Shown here: positions 7,414-12,787 of the stretch, piece by piece
Layout of the letters: every line of letters begins with the position of its first letter
How positions within the stretch are numbered: the stretch's first letter is position 1
From: ZLKRG08 sp046094385
GTDB lineage: Bacteria; Actinomycetota; Actinomycetes; Nanopelagicales; Nanopelagicaceae
Reading direction: 5' to 3'
Length of the DNA stretch: 12,901 bases
NCBI GenBank assembly: GCA_046094385.1
Contig: JBJTHJ010000035.1
Span: forward strand, 1-12,901
The notes under the pieces: generated by a model
Database searches by the model: none
Seen by the model: the letters and a program-made list of their open reading frames with translations, nothing else
What the model was told of the DNA's origin: nothing
Program-made: the position numbers and the translations under genes

Positions 7414-8049
7414 ATGTTCAAACAAATTCGCGAAGCTTACAAAGTTACTAAGGCGCAGAAGCCATGGATTGGCGCTGCAATGGCTTTCATCTTTCTGGCC
7501 ATCCTCGCTATCGGTATCTTGATCGGAAGCTTTGCAGGCCACCCCTTCTACGCTGCGTTCCTTACAACGCCGCTTGCACTATTAGGTGCAACTGCATTCT
7601 TTAGTATCGTGGCCAATCGCGCTGCCTATGCCTCTATCGAAGGTGTGGCCGGTGCCGGAGCTTCGGTATTGATGTCTATCCGCCGTGGATTTGTGACTAC
7701 GCCAATGGTGGCAGTTAATAAACAACAAGATATGGTCCATCGTTCGGTCGGTCGCGCCGGAGTTGTCTTGGTCGGAGAGGGCAGTAATTCCGTTCGCATT
7801 TTGATAAATGATGAGATAAAGAAGACCGAACGTTATGTCCCAGGCGTTCCAATTACCACTTTCATCGTAGGTGAAGGCGATGATCGAGTTCCACTTAAGA
7901 AATTGCAACGCAAATTAAAGAAGTTACCTAAGAAACTATCCAAAGTTCAAATGCGCGAAGTGCGAAATCGCTTAAAGGCCGTTGGTGGATTTAATATGCC
8001 AATACCGAAGGGGCCAATGCCTAAGAGCCTTCGAGTGCCAAAAGTTTAA
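7414..8049 (+). CDS. DUF4191 family membrane protein
   Basis: The 211-residue protein has two predicted membrane helices near the N terminus (about 18-40 and 48-67). A soluble domain follows with VHRSVGRAGVVLVGEG (108-123), characteristic of the DUF4191 family that sits beside lipA in actinobacteria. The C-terminal third (about 155-211) is very basic, rich in Lys and Arg (KKLQRKLKKLPKKLSK), and probably faces the cytoplasm. No biochemical role is established; conserved linkage to lipA suggests only a shared operon. The ATG lies 11 nt after the plsC stop, with a weak GAAGGG about 14 nt upstream inside plsC. Its stop codon is the first of several in-frame stops created by a 12-nt tandem repeat. 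Confidence 0.9.
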   Translation: MFKQIREAYKVTKAQKPWIGAAMAFIFLAILAIGILIGSFAGHPFYAAFLTTPLALLGATAFFSIVANRAAYASIEGVAGAGASVLMSIRRGFVTTPMVAVNKQQDMVHRSVGRAGVVLVGEGSNSVRILINDEIKKTERYVPGVPITTFIVGEGDDRVPLKKLQRKLKKLPKKLSKVQMREVRNRLKAVGGFNMPIPKGPMPKSLRVPKV

Positions 8050-8077
8050 TTTTAAGTTTAAATTGAAGTTTAAAATG
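8042..8077 (+). repeat. Three imperfect 12-nt tandem repeats at the DUF4191 stop codon
   Basis: AAGTTTAA occurs at 8042, 8054 and 8066, exactly 12 nt apart, so the unit repeats three times with variable last four bases. Because 12 is a multiple of three, the DUF4191 frame meets TAA at 8047, 8053, 8059 and 8071. The tract is nearly pure A/T and fills the short gap between the convergent DUF4191 and RDD genes. No convincing GC-rich terminator hairpin is present in this gap. Confidence 0.7.
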
Positions 8078-8093
8078 AATTTTGAATCAAACA

Positions 8094-8456
8094 TTAACTA
8101 AGCATTAACTTATTATTTATTAGATAAGTCCCAGATAAGCGTTCGTGTATGCCACGTCCGTTATCATCGTAAGTGATCGCAAAGACCACGGTGCAAAGTA
8201 GCGCGCTTCTAATCAAGGCTTGCATCGGAGTCGGCGCACCACCATCTTCAAAGCGAACCACCTTCATACCCATCAATCGGTGGCCAAATGAAGCGCCTCC
8301 TAGCGCGGTCAAAACCGTCATCTGCAGGAAGAAGAGGATCAAAACCGAGAAGGAACCATCGAGGTCAAAACCGCTAACAATCAGATAGCAGGCAAGCCAA
8401 TCGATTGTGACCCCCGCCATTCTTCGAAAGAGCGAGACCTGTCTGCCTTCAAACAT
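8094..8456 (-). CDS. RDD family small membrane protein
   Basis: The 120-residue protein matches the RDD domain: an early Arg (about R11/R12) and ...GVTIDW (15-20, Asp19) at the start of the first helix, a second helix at about 35-54, then GHRLMGMKVVR (58-68) and a third helix at about 80-95. It ends with DDNGRGIHERLSGTYLI. RDD proteins are small inner-membrane proteins; some are linked to transport, but no role is known for this actinobacterial branch next to glnA. It is slightly short for the family but has all three helices. It converges on DUF4191 (44-nt gap) and is divergent from glnA. There is no Shine-Dalgarno sequence; a TAGGCT hexamer 6 nt before the ATG suggests a leaderless transcript. 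In Mycobacterium the homologue is on the same strand as its neighbours, so orientation here is inverted relative to that genus. Confidence 0.88.
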   Translation of the reverse strand: MFEGRQVSLFRRMAGVTIDWLACYLIVSGFDLDGSFSVLILFFLQMTVLTALGGASFGHRLMGMKVVRFEDGGAPTPMQALIRSALLCTVVFAITYDDNGRGIHERLSGTYLINNKLMLS

Positions 8457-8462
8457 AGCGCG

Positions 8463-8468
8463 AGCCTA
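8463..8468 (-). promoter_or_regulatory. -10 hexamer of the RDD gene, leaderless-type
   Basis: Read on the minus strand, TAGGCT ends exactly 6 nt before the ATG at 8456. It is identical in sequence and distance to the element before lipB. The GlnR-like box at 8488-8503 would overlap or touch the -35 position of this promoter. Confidence 0.5.
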
Positions 8469-8487
8469 CTGGGGCGAACTGCTCCAT

Positions 8488-8503
8488 GAAACATGTCTGT
8501 AAC
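8488..8503. promoter_or_regulatory. GlnR-like box between the RDD gene and glnA
   Basis: GAAAC, six bases, GTAAC. This spacing and these half-sites match the actinobacterial GlnR consensus of alternating GTnAC and GAAAC elements spaced by 6 nt. Only one pair is clear; the flanking positions do not continue the pattern well. The position, about 45-60 nt upstream of the probable glnA start of transcription, suits activation under nitrogen limitation. Identification rests on the motif and on glnA being a standard GlnR target. Confidence 0.5.
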
Positions 8504-8535
8504 AAACCCCGCACCTTCATTTAACAGGCTAGCTC

Positions 8536-8541
8536 TAAGGT
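8536..8541 (+). promoter_or_regulatory. Candidate -10 hexamer of glnA
   Basis: TAAGGT fits TANNNT and would give a leader of about 50 nt containing the AAGGAG ribosome site. No good -35 is found 16-18 nt upstream, as expected for an activator-dependent promoter. Other TANNNT hexamers exist nearby (for example TAGCCT at 8550), so this is tentative. Confidence 0.3.
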
Positions 8542-8589
8542 TCTACCCATAGCCTTCAGCGTCGACGGTTCGATCACATAGCAAAGCCC

Positions 8590-8595
8590 AAGGAG
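8590..8595 (+). promoter_or_regulatory. Ribosome binding site of glnA
   Basis: AAGGAG lies 5 nt before the ATG at 8601. It fixes the start codon and contrasts with the SD-less starts of lipB, RDD, MFS and NCS1 genes. Confidence 0.75.
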
Positions 8596-8600
8596 AATCA

Positions 8601-10034
8601 ATGTTTAAAGATGCAAAAGAGATTCTTGATTACATCAAGAAAGAAGATGTGAAGCTGGTTGATATTCGCTTCATTGATCTTCCCGGAATTCAACACCACT
8701 TCAATGTTCCAGCAGGATCATTCGATGAATCGGTCTTTAAAGATGGTCTGATGTTCGACGGATCCTCGATTCGTGGATTTCAGTCGATTCATGAATCTGA
8801 TATGAAGTTACTGCCAATTCCAAGTTCGGCTTATCTAGATCCATACCGCAAAGAGAAGACATTGATCATCCTCTTCTCTGTACATAACCCAATCGACAAT
8901 ACTCCTTATTCACGTGACCCACGTGGCGTACTTACCAAAGCGGTCAAGTACTTGAAATCAACCGGTATTGCAGATCAAGCTTTCTTCGCACCGGAAGCAG
9001 AGTTCTACATATTCGATGCAATTCGCTTTAACACTGATATGCATGAGTCATATCACCATATTGACTCATATGAAGGCTGGTGGAATCGCGGAGAGGAATA
9101 CGATGCAGATGGCACCCCTTCACGTGGCTACCGCACTCGCATCAAAGGCGGATATTTCCCAGTCTCGCCAACTGATCAATTTGCAGACCTTCGCGATGAG
9201 ATCGTTATGAAATTAGAGGAAGTTGGGCTTCAAGTTGAGCGTTCACACCACGAGGTCGGAACTGCTGGACAGATGGAGATCAACTACCGTTTTAGCGATG
9301 TAGAAACCGCTGGCGATGACATCATGAAATTCAAGTATGTCGTTAAGAACACCGCTTGGCAAAATGGCAAAACCGCAACCTTCATGCCAAAGCCATTGTT
9401 CGGAGATAACGGCTCTGGAATGCATGTGCATCAATCGCTCTGGAAAGATGGCAAGCCGCTCTTCTTCGAAGCTGGTAACTATGGCGATCTCTCGGATATG
9501 GCTCGCTGGTATATCGGTGGTCTGCTTAAGCATGCGCCATCACTTCTAGCCTTCACCAACCCGACAGTTAACTCATATCGTCGCTTGGTTCCAGGATACG
9601 AAGCGCCAGTAAATCTGGCTTACTCCGCACGTAACCGCTCTGCTTGTATTCGAATTCCAATTACCGGTTCCAATCCAAAGGCAAAGCGCATTGAATTCCG
9701 TTGCCCAGATCCATCTTCTAATCCATATCTGGCATTTGCTGCGATGTTGATGGCAGGTCTAGATGGAATTGAAAATAAGATCGAGCCAGCTGCTCCAGTT
9801 GATAAAGATATCTACGAGCTAGAAGGCGAAGAGGCTGCCGCAATTCCACAAGTTCCAGGTTCATTGGAAGCTGCACTTAATGCCCTAGAAAAGGATCATG
9901 CATTCCTTACCAAGGGTGGCGTCTTCACTGACGATCTAATATCCACATGGATCGCATGGAAGCGCAAGGAAGAGGTCGATTATGTTCGACTTCGTCCACA
10001 TCCAGCCGAGTTTGAACTTTATTACGATATCTAA
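8601..10034 (+). CDS. glnA: Glutamine synthetase type I (GSI-beta)
   Basis: GlnA makes glutamine from glutamate, ammonium and ATP as a cytoplasmic dodecamer, the main ammonium-assimilation step. The 477 residues are full length for GSI-beta. Motifs: FDGSSIRGFQ with Asp53 (active site of the adjacent subunit), PEAEF with Glu132 and Glu134, Glu218 and Glu226 in SHHEVGTAGQMEINY (metal ligands), GSGMHVHQS with His275, NPTVNSYRRLVPGYEAP (320-336), and RIEFRCPDPSSNPYL with Glu365 and Arg367. DKDIYEL (401-407) holds Tyr405, the adenylylation site, so activity is probably tuned by a GlnE adenylyltransferase encoded elsewhere. The ATG has AAGGAG 5 nt upstream. A GlnR-like box lies in the divergent region shared with the RDD gene, and a strong hairpin terminator follows the stop by 25 nt, so glnA is probably monocistronic. 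Confidence 0.98.
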   Translation: MFKDAKEILDYIKKEDVKLVDIRFIDLPGIQHHFNVPAGSFDESVFKDGLMFDGSSIRGFQSIHESDMKLLPIPSSAYLDPYRKEKTLIILFSVHNPIDNTPYSRDPRGVLTKAVKYLKSTGIADQAFFAPEAEFYIFDAIRFNTDMHESYHHIDSYEGWWNRGEEYDADGTPSRGYRTRIKGGYFPVSPTDQFADLRDEIVMKLEEVGLQVERSHHEVGTAGQMEINYRFSDVETAGDDIMKFKYVVKNTAWQNGKTATFMPKPLFGDNGSGMHVHQSLWKDGKPLFFEAGNYGDLSDMARWYIGGLLKHAPSLLAFTNPTVNSYRRLVPGYEAPVNLAYSARNRSACIRIPITGSNPKAKRIEFRCPDPSSNPYLAFAAMLMAGLDGIENKIEPAAPVDKDIYELEGEEAAAIPQVPGSLEAALNALEKDHAFLTKGGVFTDDLISTWIAWKRKEEVDYVRLRPHPAEFELYYDI

Positions 10035-10059
10035 AAATCCCTAACTCTCCTTTGGGGCC

Positions 10060-10101
10060 AAAACCCCGCAGGTGACTGCATCCAGTCGCTTGCGGGGTTT
10101 T
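10060..10101 (+). terminator. Rho-independent terminator of glnA
   Basis: An 11-bp outer stem AAAACCCCGCA (10060-10070) pairs with TGCGGGGTTTT (10091-10101). Inside it GGT/GCT pair through G-U, G-C and U-G, and GACTG/CAGTC add 5 bp, closing a CATC loop. The result is a 19-bp stem with the 3' arm running into a T tract. Because the outer arm also gives an A tract on the other side, it could terminate in both directions. A GGGG run at 10054-10057 could pair with the CCCC of the 5' arm instead; I see no further sign of attenuation. Confidence 0.92.
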
Positions 10102-10106
10102 TACTT

Positions 10107-10112
10107 TATATT
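10107..10112 (+). promoter_or_regulatory. -10 hexamer of the MFS gene, leaderless-type
   Basis: TATATT ends exactly 6 nt before the ATG at 10119, and no Shine-Dalgarno sequence is present. It begins only 5 nt after the end of the glnA terminator, so any -35 contact would fall inside the 3' arm of that hairpin. Confidence 0.5.
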
Positions 10113-10118
10113 TCCACA

Positions 10119-11279
10119 ATGACCAAGACTGCTAAGTTCAATAAAGCTCCATGGGCGGTGCGCGCTGCTTTCTTAACAAATGGTTTGATAGTGGGAGCGC
10201 TTTATGCACGTATTCCAGATATCAAAGCTTCACTTGGTCTTAGCAATAGCCAAGTCGGAACGGTGCTGCTGGCAGCTTCCGTCGGAGTACTTTTGATGAT
10301 TTCTCAGGTTGGAAAATGGTGTGCCGTACGTGGTTCTAGACCAATTGTGATTCTCTCCTCTTACATCTCAGCGCTTACGATTTTGCCACTTGCAATCACT
10401 CAGAATTTTCTATTGCTCTGTCTAGCTTTTCTGCTATGGGGCGCTTTCCTAACCATGCAGGATGTAGCGATGAACGCACATGCCTCTACCGTTGAGCATG
10501 TAGAACAGCGGCGGTACATGAGTGGTTTCCACGGAGTTTTTAGCATTGGCGCGCTACTTGGCGGGGTAATTGGTGGGATCGCCTCCCAATATGAAATCTC
10601 AATTCTCCGCCAGAACTTAGCCATCAGCCTCTATTTCATAGTTATGGCCACGATCGTTAGGAATTGGTGGTTACCGGCAGAGACAGATATCCATGAATTT
10701 CATAAAGAACGTAAGGTGCAGCGACCAACAATTTTGATCTTCATGGGCTTACTTGGTTTGGCTTCGACTATCAACGAAGGCTCCGCAGGTGATTGGGGTG
10801 GCATTTTGGCCCGAGAAACTTTCAATGCTGAACCATTCTTAGCCACACTTCCCTACATTTTCTACAACGTTGCAATGGTAATCGGACGATTCAATGGTGA
10901 TCGATTGGCTTCTAAATTTGGTCCAATCAAAATTCTCTTTGTTGGTGGGATCTTCTCTGGAATTGGTTTAAGCACGGGCTTAATAATCGGTGGCATCTAT
11001 CCGCAGATTTTTGGTTGGTTTGCAATTGGCGCTGGAATGTCACTGGTTATTCCAATGGTATTTAGCTTGGCTGGAGAGATCGCTCGCGAACGTTTCCCTG
11101 GGCAGATTGCTCCATCGCAGGCAGTGGCGATCGCTTCCGGAATCTCTTATGCCGGGTTTATGGTCGGACCACCGATGATGGGCTTTATTGCAGAGTTAAT
11201 TACCCTGCGTTGGGCGATGTTGATCCCGGCGGTGCTTGCAATATCGCTAGCTTTTGGTTCGCGTGCGATTAAGCATTAG
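10119..11279 (+). CDS. MFS transporter, YbjJ-like
   Basis: The 386-residue protein is a major facilitator superfamily carrier with about 12 predicted membrane helices in the cytoplasmic membrane. It shows the signature of the YbjJ-like branch: DVAMNAHASTVE (115-126) followed by MSGFHGVFSIG (134-144), EGSAGDW (220-226) in the helix 7 region, and GRFNGDRLASKFG (256-268), the second-half version of the MFS loop motif. A soluble cytoplasmic loop at about 183-203 separates the two six-helix halves. The substrate is unknown for this branch; sugar or drug transport has been assigned by similarity only. The ATG lies 84 nt after glnA, beyond its terminator, so it is transcribed separately. Its 3' end overlaps the convergent NCS1 permease gene by 33 nt. 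Confidence 0.9.
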   Translation: MTKTAKFNKAPWAVRAAFLTNGLIVGALYARIPDIKASLGLSNSQVGTVLLAASVGVLLMISQVGKWCAVRGSRPIVILSSYISALTILPLAITQNFLLLCLAFLLWGAFLTMQDVAMNAHASTVEHVEQRRYMSGFHGVFSIGALLGGVIGGIASQYEISILRQNLAISLYFIVMATIVRNWWLPAETDIHEFHKERKVQRPTILIFMGLLGLASTINEGSAGDWGGILARETFNAEPFLATLPYIFYNVAMVIGRFNGDRLASKFGPIKILFVGGIFSGIGLSTGLIIGGIYPQIFGWFAIGAGMSLVIPMVFSLAGEIARERFPGQIAPSQAVAIASGISYAGFMVGPPMMGFIAELITLRWAMLIPAVLAISLAFGSRAIKH

Positions 11280-12650
11280 TCGTCCGGTAAATCCGATCAA
11301 GAGCGCAAAAAGCACGCCCACATTTGAATAGCCCCACTGTCCATCTTTGCCACCGATAAGTTCCATGAAATATCCCTGCCAAGAGAGCCAAGTTGCAAAG
11401 GTGTTTGTGACAAATCCATAACCTATAAAGGTGGCAAGTGCCATCACCAACATAATTGGAAGATTAGCCCCTCGATAAATTCCAAATGGATTGAAGAGTT
11501 CATCTTCAATTACCTGCTTTCGAAGCAGCACATCAGCTACAAAGATGGCTGACCATGCCGCCAAAGGCACTCCGATCGTGATTAAAAATCCTTGGAACGG
11601 CAATAAGAAGTTATCGCTGATCCAAACGATATAGATGGTCCCAAGGAGCATGATCAGTGCATCGATACTTGCGGCAAAGTGACGCTTGATCGGGACTCCG
11701 ATTGAAACTAAAACTAAACCAGAAGAGTAAAGATCCAAAATTGCACCACCAATTAGACCCAAGATCGCAATCAGTGCAAAGAGGAAGAGAAACCAAGTTG
11801 GCAAGATATTGGTAAGCGCACCGATTGGATCTTGTGCGACGCTATCTGAAAGTTCCTTGGAACTTCCGGCCAACGCTGCCCCATAAATCACCATAACAAT
11901 CGGCGCAAGTGAAGCGCCAAATACGGTCCACCCAAAGACCGCACCGCTCTTAACGTTCTTTGGTAGATACCTTGAGTAATCGGCAGCTGCATTTACCCAC
12001 CCAAGACCAATACCTGTCATTCCAAAGATGATCGCACCCACCAAGCTGGCAAAGCTTCCTGGTGAAGCGTTTGTGATAGCTTCCCAATTAATCTCATTTA
12101 ATGTCAGGGCCATATAAATGGCAGTGGCGACTAAAGTTATTAACGAGATCCACTTCTGCATCTGCATGATTACTTTATAACCCAAGACTCCGCCCATAAT
12201 CGTAAGCGAGACTGCGACCAGAAAACCAAGTGATAGTGAGGCATCTCTACCCAATCCACCAAGTCGATCAAAAATTGTGCCGGTAGCCAAAGTGGCAACT
12301 GATACTAAAACGGTCTCCCAGCCGACAAAGACCAAATAGGTAAGAAAACCAGGTATCAAATTTCCTTTGACCCCAAAGATGGCACGACTTCGAATCATGG
12401 TAGGAACGCTGGATTGTTTACCTGCTAAAGAACTAATTCCAACCAAGGTAAAGGAGAGGATGGTACCAAGAAATGCTGCAATCGTCGCTTGCCAGAAATT
12501 GATTCCAAAGCCTAAAAAGTAAGCCCCATATGAGATTGCCAATACAGAGACATTGGCGCCACACCACGGCCAAAATAGATCGCTAGCTTTGCCACGACGC
12601 TCAGAATCAGCAATCTGATTGACGCTATTTAACTCAAGCTCAAAAGGCAT
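11247..12650 (-). CDS. NCS1 family permease (purine/cytosine or related nucleobase transporter, CodB-like)
   Basis: The 467-residue protein has about 12 membrane helices and the motifs of the nucleobase:cation symporter-1 family: ERRGKASDLFWPWCGANVSV (17-36) entering helix 1, SSVPTMIRSRAIFGVKGN (80-97), then PGFLTYLVFVGWETV (100-114), and GWVNAAADYSRYLP (217-230). It probably imports a purine, pyrimidine or related compound such as allantoin, hydantoin or thiamine, driven by H+ or Na+. The substrate cannot be chosen from sequence alone, and no catabolic neighbour is present to help. The ATG at 12650 is supported by a TAGAAT hexamer 6 nt upstream and by its position before the conserved helix-1 region. 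The 3' end overlaps the convergent MFS gene by 33 nt. The first 36 codons reappear perfectly in inverted orientation at 12793-12901. Confidence 0.92.
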   Translation of the reverse strand: MPFELELNSVNQIADSERRGKASDLFWPWCGANVSVLAISYGAYFLGFGINFWQATIAAFLGTILSFTLVGISSLAGKQSSVPTMIRSRAIFGVKGNLIPGFLTYLVFVGWETVLVSVATLATGTIFDRLGGLGRDASLSLGFLVAVSLTIMGGVLGYKVIMQMQKWISLITLVATAIYMALTLNEINWEAITNASPGSFASLVGAIIFGMTGIGLGWVNAAADYSRYLPKNVKSGAVFGWTVFGASLAPIVMVIYGAALAGSSKELSDSVAQDPIGALTNILPTWFLFLFALIAILGLIGGAILDLYSSGLVLVSIGVPIKRHFAASIDALIMLLGTIYIVWISDNFLLPFQGFLITIGVPLAAWSAIFVADVLLRKQVIEDELFNPFGIYRGANLPIMLVMALATFIGYGFVTNTFATWLSWQGYFMELIGGKDGQWGYSNVGVLFALLIGFTGRLMLNRTRTKS

Positions 12651-12655
12651 TCCTG
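12542..12655 (-). repeat. Left arm of a perfect 114-nt inverted repeat
   Basis: This arm holds the first 108 bases of the NCS1 permease coding sequence plus one more base and the five bases CAGGA before the ATG. It is identical, base for base, to the reverse complement of 12788-12901. The match stops at 12656 on the inner side (A versus C at 12787); on the outer side it is cut by the window end, so the true repeat may be longer. Confidence 0.97.
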
Positions 12656-12656
12656 A

Positions 12657-12662
12657 ATTCTA
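12657..12662 (-). promoter_or_regulatory. -10 hexamer of the NCS1 permease gene, leaderless-type
   Basis: Read on the minus strand, TAGAAT ends 6 nt before the ATG. The AGGA next to the ATG is only 1 base or less from it and is too close to serve as a ribosome site, so the transcript is probably leaderless. The hexamer lies just outside the inverted repeat, and the right-hand copy has TTAGTG at the same place. Confidence 0.5.
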
Positions 12663-12719
12663 ACTTAAAGTTTCACTGCAAGGTTTTACAGAATTAAAAA
12701 TTGGCCAGTAAATCTTGAG

Positions 12720-12753
12720 TTGATCTAGATTAATCCAGATTAATCTAGATCAA
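12720..12753. repeat. Perfect 16-bp palindrome with 2-nt centre between the inverted repeat arms
   Basis: TTGATCTAGATTAATC, CA, then its exact reverse complement. Within it GATTAATC occurs twice, 10 nt apart (12728-12735 and 12738-12745), and TCTAGA appears in both arms. It lies about 60-95 nt upstream of the permease start. No T tract follows on either side, so it fits a regulator-binding site better than a terminator. It is not centred in the 114-nt inverted repeat: its midpoint is 12736.5 against 12721.5. Confidence 0.85.
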
Positions 12754-12787
12754 TCCAGGAAGAAGTCCTTGATCAAATCCTTAGTGC

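Noticed and set aside
8054..8075. AT-only hairpin between DUF4191 and RDD genes as a terminator
   Set aside because: Only about 6 A-T pairs with a long loop; the pattern is explained better as a direct tandem repeat.
9243..9533. 96-codon minus-strand open frame antisense to glnA
   Set aside because: Mirror of a highly conserved glnA segment with constrained codons; no independent evidence.
10051..10067. GGGG/CCCC pairing before the glnA terminator as an attenuator
   Set aside because: The alternative helix is only 4 bp, lies after the glnA stop codon, and there is no leader peptide or ligand-binding structure.
12720..12753. Palindrome as a Rho-independent terminator
   Set aside because: The stem is A/T-rich and neither side has a run of T, and it lies between two divergent starts where no transcript needs to end.
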